Below, in pieces: positions 9,097 through 16,985 of a DNA stretch of 64,000 bases. The stretch covers positions 1-64,000 of the forward strand of contig CALMXZ010000005.1 of assembly GCA_937873495.1 (NCBI GenBank), in the 5' to 3' direction. The DNA comes from an uncultured Trueperaceae bacterium. Lineage in GTDB: Bacteria; Deinococcota; Deinococci; Deinococcales; Trueperaceae. Below the pieces are notes generated by a model. The model made no database searches, was not told the origin of the DNA, and saw only the letters and a list, made by a program, of their open reading frames with translations. The first letter of the stretch is position 1; every line of letters begins with the position of its first letter. The translations under genes and the position numbers were made by a program.

Positions 9097-9112
9097 GGTT
9101 AAACGTTTTACC
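9097..9112 (-). promoter_or_regulatory. LacI-family operator
   Basis: GGTTAAACGTTTTACC is a 16-base palindrome broken only at one symmetric pair, with the AAACGTTT core typical of LacI/RbsR/PurR-type operators. It lies just downstream of the start point predicted by the promoter at 9125-9153 and upstream of the LacI gene, where a bound dimer would block transcription. Confidence 0.75.
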
Positions 9113-9124
9113 GACGTTAGCAAC

Positions 9125-9153
9125 AGTGTAGGCGCTCTAGATCAACCCGTCAA
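9125..9153 (-). promoter_or_regulatory. Sigma-70-type promoter of the lacI-rbsK operon
   Basis: Read leftward, TTGACG (9153-9148) and TACACT (9130-9125) are separated by exactly 17 bases. The predicted start is near 9118, six bases before the operator and about 54 before the coding start. Confidence 0.7.
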
Positions 9154-9179
9154 TCGCGCTAACGTGCCTACCCGGAGGC

Positions 9180-10121
9180 CTAGAGCGCTCTCTCGAAGAC
9201 TGGATAACTCTGCGTCACCCGCATCCCCGCACGCAGGTAGAGCTCTGGCGCGCCCGTGGAGGACGCGGCGTCGACGGTAAGGGTCACACGACGCTTCCCG
9301 GCGGCGTAACAGGCCTGGAACGCGTCGGCGAGGAGGGCGGCTCCCAGCCGCCGGCGGCGCCACTCCGGCACGACGCGCAGGCTCTGCACAAGGCCGGCGC
9401 CACCGGCCGCGCGCGGTACGCGCGTGATGCTCATGCCCACGATCCCACCGTCCGCCAGCGCCAGCCGCATCTCGCCCCTCAGGCCACTCACGAGCGAGGA
9501 CCACTGTTCGAACGTGTTGCCGGGCCGGCCCCACATGCCGACGGAGCCGAGTTCGAAGGCCTCGTAGGCGGCCGGTTCGTCTTCGCCGCCTCGGTAGTCG
9601 CGCACGCTCACCCCGTCCGGCCAGGACGGCGGCGCCGGCGGCGCGGATAGTTCGGCCTCCATGCGGTAGATGGAGCGGACGTTCGCGTAGCCTCGCTCCG
9701 CCAGGCTCGCCGCCAACGCCTGGTCGCCGGCCGGCAGGTAGTTGCGCACCGTCACGCGGCCGCCGCCGGAAAGGCGCAGCGCTCGCTCCTCCGCGGCGGC
9801 GGCCAGGTAAGCGCTGAGCGCACCCGACTCCGCCACCCCCGGCGCCACGAACGCGTACGTGAGGAGCAGCTCGGCGCGGCTCGGCACCGTGTCGAGCAGC
9901 GCGACGGCCTCCCCGTCAGGACCCCTCACCAAGAGCGAGTTCGCGTCCAGGTCGGCCCCCGCCCAGTCGTCCGCCAGCGTCTCGGCCGTGGTGTGCGCGA
10001 CCCCCTCGTGCGCCAGCTCGTACGCGGCCACGAGCGCGGCCGCCTCGGCGACGTCGCCGAGGCGCGGCGGGGCGGCGCTGTAGCCCGCCGGCGGCATGGC
10101 CGGCGACCGTTCGTTCGTCAT
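9180..10121 (-). CDS. Tandem-GNAT family acetyltransferase
   Basis: The 313-residue protein has two GNAT-like halves. The C-terminal half is the recognisable one: GLVQSLRVVPEWRRRRLGAA is a good motif A, followed by VDAASSTGAPELYLRAGM. The N-terminal half (about 15-160) looks degenerate. This layout resembles mycothiol-synthase-like double GNAT proteins, though the resemblance does not fix the substrate. It is the last gene of the leftward run potD-potA-C45-GNAT-GNAT, starting 51 bases after the previous stop. Confidence 0.75.
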   Translation of the reverse strand: MTNERSPAMPPAGYSAAPPRLGDVAEAAALVAAYELAHEGVAHTTAETLADDWAGADLDANSLLVRGPDGEAVALLDTVPSRAELLLTYAFVAPGVAESGALSAYLAAAAEERALRLSGGGRVTVRNYLPAGDQALAASLAERGYANVRSIYRMEAELSAPPAPPSWPDGVSVRDYRGGEDEPAAYEAFELGSVGMWGRPGNTFEQWSSLVSGLRGEMRLALADGGIVGMSITRVPRAAGGAGLVQSLRVVPEWRRRRLGAALLADAFQACYAAGKRRVTLTVDAASSTGAPELYLRAGMRVTQSYPVFERAL

Positions 10122-10172
10122 ACTCCGTCTACTCCTCGGCAGTGGCGCCAGCCGGGCCTGCGCCCGGTCGCC

Positions 10173-10880
10173 CTATTCCTCGAACGTGGGGAAGTGCAGG
10201 TCCGGGTTGAACCAGACGATGAAGCTCGCCCAGTCGTCCGTGTAGGCGTCCTCGATGTAGCCGTGGATCAGTCCGTAGACCTCGAAGCCGTTGGCCAGTT
10301 GGAAGGTGAGGGTGGCGTCGGCGATCTCGCCGGCCACGACCTTCTCTACGTACTCGGCGACGGTGAGCCGATCGCGGTAGCGCGGGTAGCCCGGCAACTG
10401 CCCACCCGCGACGATCCCCTTGCGGCCGAGCCGCCTGACCAGCTCCTTGCGGGCGTCGTACAGGGCGCGCCCGAGGCCCGCGCCGCGGTAATCGGGGTGC
10501 ACGCTGATGTCGGCGCCGTAGTACCAGGCGCCCTCCGGGTCGTGGTTGGCGTAGGTACCGCCGGCGATGATGTCGTGGAACACGTGCTCTGGACGCTGCA
10601 GGTCGAAGTCGATGAGGAAGCCGGAGCCGAGGCCGACGACCAGCTCCTCGGCGAGCGGCGTGCCATCGGGGGCGTCGGCCGCCAGCGCCACGAACTCCCC
10701 TTCGGGGAAGCGCTCCTGGTGTTCGAGGAAGTGCTCGCGGGTCATCAGCTCCTGCGCGCCCAGGTTCGGGAAGCACACGCGTTGCAGCTCCTCGAGCGCC
10801 GCGGCGTGGGCCGGAGCGGCCGGCACGATCCGCACCCGCACCCGCTGCCGCCGACCGGTCGGCGCCTCGGCTCCGGTCAC
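10173..10880 (-). CDS. GNAT family N-acetyltransferase, paralogue of the gene at 919-1653
   Basis: With the GTG at 10880 the product has 235 residues. Motif A is VHPDYRGAGLGRALYDAR at about 127-144, preceded by NHDPEGAWYYG, as in the paralogue at the left edge. The GTG overlaps the stop of the C45 gene (GTGA), so translation is coupled. The C-terminal part is rich in aromatic residues (YIEDAYTDDWASF), which may shape the acceptor site. The acceptor is unknown. Its place in the potD-potA transcription unit and the pairing of its paralogue with an amine oxidase make an amine substrate likely. Confidence 0.82.
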   Translation of the reverse strand: MTGAEAPTGRRQRVRVRIVPAAPAHAAALEELQRVCFPNLGAQELMTREHFLEHQERFPEGEFVALAADAPDGTPLAEELVVGLGSGFLIDFDLQRPEHVFHDIIAGGTYANHDPEGAWYYGADISVHPDYRGAGLGRALYDARKELVRRLGRKGIVAGGQLPGYPRYRDRLTVAEYVEKVVAGEIADATLTFQLANGFEVYGLIHGYIEDAYTDDWASFIVWFNPDLHFPTFEE

Positions 10881-11971
10881 GCCGGCGTCGCCTCGAAGGC
10901 GAAGCGCTCGTAGGCCCCCTCGCTCGGTAAGCCCTTCACGGCCCACAGTTCGCGCGTGCGCGGACGCGCGACCACGCCGCCGCAGGTACCTACGTACTTG
11001 GGCGCCGAGCCTCGGTAGCAGATGGTGCCCGTGTGCCTCGTCACGGACTGCAGGTCCTCGACGGTCAGGCCTTGGCGGTCGAGCAGCCGCTCGGCGTCCG
11101 CCAAGCGCGCCTCGGAGCTGGCCTGCGAGCTGGGCTCGCGCGGGCGCTCGACGGCCTTGGTGCCGGCGTCGAGGTTGTGGTTGGTGTGAGCGACCGCCCG
11201 CTCGCCGAGGCGCACGACATGGCTGGCCGTCGGCATGGCTTCGACGTTGGCGCCGGCCCCGCTGGCATCGAGGACTAGGTAGTTGTGACCGCCGGCGAGC
11301 GGCGCCCTGGCCAGTGCCGCCAGGGCCCCCTCGAGGTCCTCGGCCTTGAGCATCTCGCGCACGACGAACGGCCACGTGACGCCGGTGCGCCCGTCCGCGC
11401 TCATGAGGTTGTTGATGCCGACGGAGAGGCCCGCCTCGTTCATGCCGATCATGGCGAGCGCGCCGGCCGTCGTGAAGGTGAGGAAGTCCGGTGCGTCCTT
11501 CGGGCGGCCGCGCAACATGACGACGTGCTCCGTCGAGTCCTCGTGCATGTCCCACGTCTGGCCGAAGGCCGCGGCGCCGTCGGCCATGCGCGCGCCCGGC
11601 ACGAGGAACGCCGTGCAGTCGTCCACGGCCGCGGTCTCGAGGACGGCGCTGGGGCCCGTCGCCGCCACCGTGTCGATGAAGTCCGTGAAGCCGCCGACGA
11701 TGACGAGCTCGGCGAGCGAGAGGTCGGTGGCGCGCGCCATGCCTTCCAGCTCGGTCACGAGGTCGGGGGCGTAAGCGCGGTGCGCCTCGAGGCACGCTTC
11801 CGCCAACGCGAGGACGCCGCGCCTGCTCAGTTCGCGGCCGGTCCAGGCCGCGCCGCCGGCGAGCGCCACGCGCTCGGTCGCGTAAGCGCGGATGGCCGCG
11901 CGGAACGCCTGGCCGTGAGTCAGCCCGAAGTCGAAGGGCGACCCCTTCAGGTCTAGGGTAGGAACCGACAT
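10877..11971 (-). CDS. C45 family autoproteolytic acyltransferase/hydrolase
   Basis: The product has 364 residues from the ATG at 11971; an upstream start would add 18 residues without conservation. Cys119 in VDDCTAF is the expected N-terminal nucleophile after self-cleavage, as in acyl-CoA:6-aminopenicillanate acyltransferase relatives. FGQTWDMHED (about 136-145), GMNEAGLSVGINNL and HTNH further on match the family. Members hydrolyse or transfer amide-linked acyl groups. Between potA (87 bases upstream) and a coupled GNAT, it may remove or exchange acyl groups on imported amines; that role is inferred. Self-processing also needs to be shown, because the residue before Cys is Asp. Confidence 0.8.
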   Translation of the reverse strand: MSVPTLDLKGSPFDFGLTHGQAFRAAIRAYATERVALAGGAAWTGRELSRRGVLALAEACLEAHRAYAPDLVTELEGMARATDLSLAELVIVGGFTDFIDTVAATGPSAVLETAAVDDCTAFLVPGARMADGAAAFGQTWDMHEDSTEHVVMLRGRPKDAPDFLTFTTAGALAMIGMNEAGLSVGINNLMSADGRTGVTWPFVVREMLKAEDLEGALAALARAPLAGGHNYLVLDASGAGANVEAMPTASHVVRLGERAVAHTNHNLDAGTKAVERPREPSSQASSEARLADAERLLDRQGLTVEDLQSVTRHTGTICYRGSAPKYVGTCGGVVARPRTRELWAVKGLPSEGAYERFAFEATPA

Positions 11972-12058
11972 GGTGGCACCATCATAGGCCCGCGGGAGGC
12001 CGGCGGCAGCCGCCTGGTGGCTCATGGGGTTCGGGGCGGGAGCGGGCTTGGCCCGGGC

Positions 12059-13186
12059 TCAGGCGAGCACGGAGCCGTGCTCGGTGGCCCAGCTCAGGCG
12101 CACGGGGGTGCCTTCGGCGAGCATGCCGCTGAAGCCGTGCTGCTGGTTCTGCACGCGCGCCACGACGGTGACGCCGCCGGCCACCTCCACCTGGTAGCGG
12201 GCGTCGGTGCCGAGGTAGGTGGCGCCGGTGACCTTGCCGGGGAGCGCCGACTGGCCAGGCCGCAGGTCGGGCGGGGCGCCGGCCGCGACGTTCTCGACCG
12301 CCAGCTTCTCGGGCCGCAGCGCGAGCGCCACGCCGTTGCCGACGACGAGGTCGGGGTCGCGCACGGCTCCCGTCAGGACGGTGCCGTCCGGCAACCGCAC
12401 GCGGCCCTCGGACCCGGACTTCGCCTCCAGCACGCCGGGCAGGAAGTTCGTCTCGCCGATGAAGTCGGCGACGAAGCGGCCGGACGGCCGCTCGTAGACG
12501 TCCTCCGGGCGCCCGACCTGGAGCACCTCGCCCATGTTCATGACCGCGATGCGGTCCGCCATGGTGAGCGCCTCCTCCTGGTCGTGGGTGACGTAGACGA
12601 ACGTGATGCCGACCTGCTGCTGCAGGCGCTTGAGCTCGAACTGCATGGCGCGCCGCAGCTTGAGGTCGAGGGCGCCGAGCGGCTCGTCGAGCAGGAGCAC
12701 GCTCGGACGGTTGACGAGCGCGCGCGCCAACGCGACCCGCTGGCGTTGCCCCCCGGAGAGCTGGACGGGCTTGCGCCGCTCGACGTTGGGGAGCCGCACC
12801 ATCTCGAGCGCCTCGCCCGCCCGCGTCCGCGCCTCGGCCGCCGGCACGCGCGCCATGCGCATGCCGAACATGACGTTCTGGAGGACGGTCATGTGGGGGA
12901 AGAGAGCGTAGTCCTGGAAGACCGTGTTGACCGGCCGGTGGAACGATGGGATGCCACGCATGGACCGGCCGCTGAGGAGCAGCTCGCCGGAGTCGGGGTC
13001 CTCGAAGCCGGCTATGACGCGCAGCGTCGTCGTCTTGCCGCAACCGGACGGGCCGAGCATGGCGAAGAACTCGCCCTCGCGGATCTCGAGGTCGATGTCG
13101 TTCACGGCCCGCACGGCGGACTTGGTGCGAGGGTCGATGAACTCCTTGACCAGGTTGCGGATCTCTACAGCTGGCGCCAGCGTCAT
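12059..13186 (-). CDS. potA: Polyamine-type ABC transporter ATP-binding protein (PotA family)
   Basis: The 375-residue ATPase shows Walker A GPSGCGKT (45-52), Q-loop Gln91, signature LSGGQ (143-147), Walker B LLLDEP (164-169) and H-loop His201, followed by a TOBE-type regulatory domain from about residue 240. Length and layout match PotA. It powers the permeases encoded at 2925-4777, which are on the opposite strand. It follows potD after 121 bases that contain a strong hairpin. Related importers for iron or sulphate share the fold, but the PotD-like partner supports polyamines. Confidence 0.9.
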   Translation of the reverse strand: MTLAPAVEIRNLVKEFIDPRTKSAVRAVNDIDLEIREGEFFAMLGPSGCGKTTTLRVIAGFEDPDSGELLLSGRSMRGIPSFHRPVNTVFQDYALFPHMTVLQNVMFGMRMARVPAAEARTRAGEALEMVRLPNVERRKPVQLSGGQRQRVALARALVNRPSVLLLDEPLGALDLKLRRAMQFELKRLQQQVGITFVYVTHDQEEALTMADRIAVMNMGEVLQVGRPEDVYERPSGRFVADFIGETNFLPGVLEAKSGSEGRVRLPDGTVLTGAVRDPDLVVGNGVALALRPEKLAVENVAAGAPPDLRPGQSALPGKVTGATYLGTDARYQVEVAGGVTVVARVQNQQHGFSGMLAEGTPVRLSWATEHGSVLA

Positions 13187-13238
13187 GATTTGGCGCCCAT
13201 CCTAACCGAAGGCGGGCGCACCGAGCGAGCAGCGGCAG

Positions 13239-13268
13239 GGGGCCGCGGATCGCATGACCCGCGGCCCC
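13239..13268 (-). terminator. Hairpin between potD and potA
   Basis: Two perfect 10-base arms (13239-13248 and 13259-13268) flank a 10-base loop, and a smaller 6-bp inverted repeat lies next to it at 13273-13291. There is no clear U run. Placed just after potD, it probably protects the potD 3' end or partly stops transcription so the binding protein outnumbers the ATPase. Confidence 0.55.
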
Positions 13269-13307
13269 TCGACTGCCCCCGAAGCGGGCAGGGCGCGAAA
13301 CGCCTAG

Positions 13308-14372
13308 CTAGCGCCCGACGAAGATCTTGACCATGTCCCAGGCGTCGTTGAGGAGCGGCTCACGGCCCTCGGACTGCTGGGCGAAGAAGAGGCGTGCCTT
13401 CGTCTCGTCGCTCGGGTAGATGGCCGGGTCGTCGGCGAGCTCCTCGTCGATGAGGCCTTCGTCGAGAGCGGCCAGGTTCGGGGTTCCGAAGGCCGTGTAG
13501 TTCGAGATGTCTGCGCCGACCTGCGGCCACAGGATGTAGTCGATGAACGCCTCGGCGAGTGCCTTGTTGGGGGCGCCCTTGGGGATGGCGAGGCTGTCGA
13601 CCCAGAAGTTCGTGCCCTCTTCCGGGATGACGTAGGCGTAGGTGTCGCAGTCGCACTCGTCCATGACCTGGAAGATATCGCCGGAGTACTCGACCACGAT
13701 GTCGGCCTCGCCGCGCGCGAGGATCTCCTGACCGTCGTCCTGGGCGATGTAGATGACGTTGCGGCCGTTGTCGATCAGGAACTGCGCGGCCGCGTCGATG
13801 TCGGCGGCGCTCTCACTGTTGGGGTCCTTGCCGACCATCAGCAGGCCCATGCCGAGCATGGCCGTGGTGTCCTGGAGCCAGGCCACCGGACCGTCGTAAG
13901 CGAACATATCGGCCCATGACGCGATCTCGCCGACCTTGTCGACGTTGTATCCGATGCCGACGGTGCCCCACTGGTACGGGATCGTGTACTCGTTGCCTGG
14001 ATCGAACGGCAGGTTCATGAACGTGGCGTCGAGGTTGCCGAGGTTGGCCAGCTTGCCGTGGTCGATCTTCTCGAGGAGCCCTTCCCTGATCATGGTGGGG
14101 ACGTTGGCGTTGGTCGGCACCACGATGTCGTAGCCGGGGTTGCCCTGGCGCAGGCGCACGACCATGTCCTCGTCCGAGCCGTACGTGTCGTAGATGACGC
14201 GCACGCCGCAGGCGGCCTCGAAGTTCGAGATGGTGTCGTCGGCCACGTACGTGGCCCAGTTGTAGACGCTCAACGTCTGGCCGGCGAAGCCGTCCGGGCA
14301 GGTCCAGTCCGTCTGAGCGGCGGCGGCCGAGACGACGGCGGCCGCGAGGCAGGCAACGATGGTTCTACGCAT
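13308..14372 (-). CDS. potD: Spermidine/putrescine-type periplasmic binding protein (PotD family)
   Basis: The product has 354 residues from the ATG at 14372, which has GGAGG a few bases upstream; an earlier ATG at 14390 lacks this. Residues 1-20 are a signal peptide with an AAAAQ cleavage region and no lipobox. LSVYNWATYVADDTISNFE is the PotD/PotF N-terminal signature, and YDIVVPTNANVPTMIREGLL and WGTVGIGYNVDKV follow as in the family. It captures polyamine outside the membrane and delivers it to PotBC. It heads the leftward unit potD-potA-C45-GNAT-GNAT. Confidence 0.92.
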   Translation of the reverse strand: MRRTIVACLAAAVVSAAAAQTDWTCPDGFAGQTLSVYNWATYVADDTISNFEAACGVRVIYDTYGSDEDMVVRLRQGNPGYDIVVPTNANVPTMIREGLLEKIDHGKLANLGNLDATFMNLPFDPGNEYTIPYQWGTVGIGYNVDKVGEIASWADMFAYDGPVAWLQDTTAMLGMGLLMVGKDPNSESAADIDAAAQFLIDNGRNVIYIAQDDGQEILARGEADIVVEYSGDIFQVMDECDCDTYAYVIPEEGTNFWVDSLAIPKGAPNKALAEAFIDYILWPQVGADISNYTAFGTPNLAALDEGLIDEELADDPAIYPSDETKARLFFAQQSEGREPLLNDAWDMVKIFVGR

Positions 14373-14524
14373 CTGTCCTCCGACTTGCAAGCAGCTCCGC
14401 GCTAGCGCGGCTCAAGTGGACGGCAGGCGCTGGCCACGAGTGCTTCGAGACCCCTGCCGACGCGTTCGTAGAGGGAAGGTTAGCACCTGCGGCAACGGCT
14501 CGTCGTGCCGCGCCAGGCGCTCCG

Positions 14525-15409
14525 TCAACGTCCCGAGGAGTTGACGACCCTGTCGAGGATCGGGTCGGACAGCACCCGCCTGAGCACGTTGATGAAGTGC
14601 GCGTCCGAGCCGACGAAGTAGCGCGTCCGCATCCGCCGCTCCGAGAGCGCGCGGTACACGGCGCGCGCCACCGCCTCCGGCCGCGTGCCGTGCTTGGCGG
14701 CGAAGTTGGCGCCCGCCGCGAGGTCCTTGACGAGCTCGCCGTAGTACTCGCGCGCCTTGGGCCCCATCTCGTCCATGCGGGCCAAGCCCTCCTCCAGCGA
14801 CTTCTCCCAGATGGGCGTGGCGATGCGCCCTGGCTCGACGACCGACACCTTGACCTTGTGCGGAGCCAGCTCGCGCCTGAACGCGTCGGCTACCGCCTCG
14901 AGCGCGAACTTGGAGGCCGCGTAGGCGCCGAGGAGCCGGGAGGAGACGAGACCGGAGACGGAGCCGACGAACACCAACCGCCCCGGCCGCTCCCGCACGA
15001 GGGGGAGGAACGCCTGGGCTACGGCGACCTGGCCGACGACGTTGACGTCGAGCTGCCGCCTCAGGTCGTCGAGGCGCAAGAACTCCATGGGACCGGCCGT
15101 GGCGATCCCGGCGTTGTTCACGAGCCCGTGGAAGTGACCGCCGTCGAGCTCCGCGTTCACCCGCTCGGCCGCCGCCGCGACCTGGCCTTCGTCCGTCACG
15201 TCGAGGAAGAGGACCCTCAGGCCGTCCGACGCGCCGAAGCGCGCTTCGGTCTCCTGGCGCAGGGAGTCGCCGTCCTCGGCGCGGCGCACGCCCGCGTACA
15301 CCGTGAACCCGCGCTCGAGCAGGTAAGCCACGACCGCTCGGCCGATGCCGGTGGACGCGCCGGTGACGGCCACCACACGCCTATGGCCGGAGTGACCGCC
15401 TTCTCCCAC
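14525..15409 (-). CDS. Short-chain dehydrogenase/reductase
   Basis: Starting at the GTG at 15409, which has AGGA eight bases upstream, the protein has 294 residues. TGASTGIG (16-23), NNAG (98-101), Ser150 and the YAASK pair Tyr163/Lys167 form a complete classical SDR active site. The C-terminal half (EKSLEEGLARM to VVNSSGR) resembles retinol-dehydrogenase-like SDRs. The frame stays open another 60 codons upstream, but that stretch is not conserved-looking and contains a strong inverted repeat. The substrate is unknown. Confidence 0.85.
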   Translation of the reverse strand: MGEGGHSGHRRVVAVTGASTGIGRAVVAYLLERGFTVYAGVRRAEDGDSLRQETEARFGASDGLRVLFLDVTDEGQVAAAAERVNAELDGGHFHGLVNNAGIATAGPMEFLRLDDLRRQLDVNVVGQVAVAQAFLPLVRERPGRLVFVGSVSGLVSSRLLGAYAASKFALEAVADAFRRELAPHKVKVSVVEPGRIATPIWEKSLEEGLARMDEMGPKAREYYGELVKDLAAGANFAAKHGTRPEAVARAVYRALSERRMRTRYFVGSDAHFINVLRRVLSDPILDRVVNSSGR

Positions 15410-15732
15410 GTCACGTATCCTAACTGCTCCTGCTGTAGACGAGAACGGGCTTCCGGGTCCGTGGCGCCGGGTCTTTCCCGGCACTGCTTTCCGAAGAGCG
15501 GCACGTATGCCACATGGACCCGGAAGCTCCCCAGCGGCGTCGGGGAATCGAGCTCGGGGCCTCGCCTTCTCAGCCTGCCGCGCCCGCCACATCCGCCGTG
15601 GGCGCAGGGTGAGGAACCGTTTCGGTCACCGGCGTAGGCCCGCTAGGACGTGCCTCGGACCCCCTACCGCTTCGACCCAAGGGTAGCGGCGCGCGCCCCG
15701 CTTGCGCCAGGGACCTAAGTCCTGCGCCGCGC
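15410..15732. other. Intergenic region with a small coupled ORF and a branched inverted repeat
   Basis: About 320 bases between two leftward genes. A 36-codon leftward ORF (15736-15626, MSAAQDLGPWRKRG...) starts with ATGA overlap on the thioesterase stop; I do not recognise it and cannot say it is expressed. The remainder holds the inverted repeat at 15447-15529. Confidence 0.4.
15447..15529 (-). other. Branched inverted repeat upstream of the SDR gene
   Basis: Perfect 12-base arms (15449-15460 and 15516-15527) enclose a second hairpin with 6-base arms (15466-15471 and 15477-15482, 5-base loop) and further short pairings. In the leftward transcript it would sit about 40 bases before the SDR start, as a leader element. 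I compared it by eye with 4.5S RNA and the cobalamin riboswitch and do not see their conserved cores. Confidence 0.4.
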
Positions 15733-16134
15733 TCATGGCTGCTCCCGCCAGTTCAGGAACAGCTCCCGCATCTCGTCGGGCACGCGCACCGGCCGGCCGG
15801 CCGCGTAATCGAACGTGACGGCGACCGCCTCGACCTCGGCCGCGACCTCGGTCGCGCCTTCTGCCCCGGCGAGCACGACCTGCCGCATGGTCACGCTGCT
15901 GTTGCCGACCCGCTCCACCCACGTCTCGACGCTCACGCGCTCCCCCAGCCGCACCTGGCGCCGGTAATCGAGCGCCAGGCGCGCCAGGATGAAACCGCCA
16001 GGCGCTATGCCGAGCCCACGCATGAACTCGACGCGCCCCAACTCGGCGTAAGTGGCGTAGACGGCGTTGTTGATGTGACCAAGGGCGTCGGTGTCGGCGA
16101 ACCTGACCTGGATTTCCGTGCGGTGGCGCTTCAC
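15733..16134 (-). CDS. Acyl-CoA thioesterase, hotdog fold (YbgC/FadM-like)
   Basis: The 133-residue protein carries RFADTDALGHINNAVYATY at about residues 11-29, the 4-hydroxybenzoyl-CoA thioesterase signature with its catalytic aspartate. These enzymes hydrolyse acyl-CoA thioesters in the cytoplasm. The GTG start overlaps the fpg stop, so it is translated together with fpg. The acyl substrate cannot be told. Confidence 0.85.
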   Translation of the reverse strand: MKRHRTEIQVRFADTDALGHINNAVYATYAELGRVEFMRGLGIAPGGFILARLALDYRRQVRLGERVSVETWVERVGNSSVTMRQVVLAGAEGATEVAAEVEAVAVTFDYAAGRPVRVPDEMRELFLNWREQP

Positions 16135-16985
16135 TCGCCGGCCTTTCCGCCGCGCGCTTCACGGGGCGCCGGCTGGCACGTCGGGCAGTGCGTCGTACCC
16201 CGCTGCCCGACGACGGAGCGCTCCATCTGCGTGCCGCAGCGGGGGCAGGCCTCGCCGGCGCGGCCGTAGGCGAGGAGCTGCCGCGCGTACTCGCCCGTCC
16301 CGCCGCGCACCGTGCGGTAGTCGGACAACGTCGTGCCCTGGGCGGCGACGGCCGCCGCGAGCACCTCGCGGATGGCGGCGTGCAGGGCGGCGACCCGGTC
16401 GTCGCCCAACCGGGCGGCCGGGGTGAGTGGATGCACGCCGGCGCGCCACAACGCCTCGTCGGCGTAGATGTTGCCGACGCCGGCCACGGGCCGCTGGCTC
16501 AGCAGGTAGGTCTTGACGGGCATGGTGGAGCGCGCGCAGGCCGCCGCCAGGCCTGCCGGCGTGAAGTCGTCGCCCAGCGGCTCCGGTCCGAGGGCGGCGA
16601 GGGTGGGCAGGGTCGGGTAGCGGCCGGCGTCGACGACGAGGAAGCGCCCGAAGCGCCGCGGGTCGATGAAGTAGAGCGTGCCAGGGTCGCCGCCCGAGAG
16701 CTCGACCTTGACGCGCAGGTGAGTGGAGGCGCGCGCGTCCGGCGCGTGGTCGGCGATCACGCCCGTCATGCCGAGGTGCGCCACGAGCTCGAGGCCGCCG
16801 CTCAGCGGCATGAGGAGGAACTTGCCGCGCCGCCCGACGCCTTCGATGAGCCTGCCCGCGAGACGCTCGAGACCGGCGTACTTGGGCCCTGCCGGCGCGA
16901 GCAGGTCGACGGACCGGACCTCGCGCCCCGTCAGCCACGGGGCCAGCTCGCGCCGCACGGTCTCGACCTCAGGTAGTTCTGGGAT
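16131..16985 (-). CDS. mutM: Formamidopyrimidine-DNA glycosylase, apparent ATC start
   Basis: This base-excision enzyme removes oxidised purines and cuts the abasic site. The mature N-terminus must be proline, which attacks the sugar. Here PELPEVETVRR is encoded directly after an ATC codon at 16985-16983, with no ATG, GTG or TTG at that place. A strong GGGGAGGA lies six bases upstream of the ATC, so ATC appears to be the start, giving 284 residues. Starting at the next GTG (16958) would delete the catalytic PE. RRGKFLL carries the conserved lysine, and the C-terminal CPRC...CPTC zinc finger is complete. It overlaps hisA by 17 bases and the thioesterase by 4. Confidence 0.9.
   Translation of the reverse strand: MPELPEVETVRRELAPWLTGREVRSVDLLAPAGPKYAGLERLAGRLIEGVGRRGKFLLMPLSGGLELVAHLGMTGVIADHAPDARASTHLRVKVELSGGDPGTLYFIDPRRFGRFLVVDAGRYPTLPTLAALGPEPLGDDFTPAGLAAACARSTMPVKTYLLSQRPVAGVGNIYADEALWRAGVHPLTPAARLGDDRVAALHAAIREVLAAAVAAQGTTLSDYRTVRGGTGEYARQLLAYGRAGEACPRCGTQMERSVVGQRGTTHCPTCQPAPREARGGKAGE

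Noticed and set aside
15447-15529. 4.5S SRP RNA or cobalamin riboswitch
   Set aside because: Neither the SRP GGAAGG/AGCAGCC core nor the cobalamin CCGCAACTGT and GCCACTG boxes are present.
15410-15592. Longer N-terminus of the SDR from 15592
   Set aside because: The extra 61 residues are not SDR-like and are encoded by a strong inverted repeat. A GTG with a ribosome-binding site exists at 15409.
16131-16958. fpg start at GTG 16958
   Set aside because: It would remove PELPEVET, including the catalytic proline and glutamate, and has no ribosome-binding site at the right distance, unlike the ATC at 16985.
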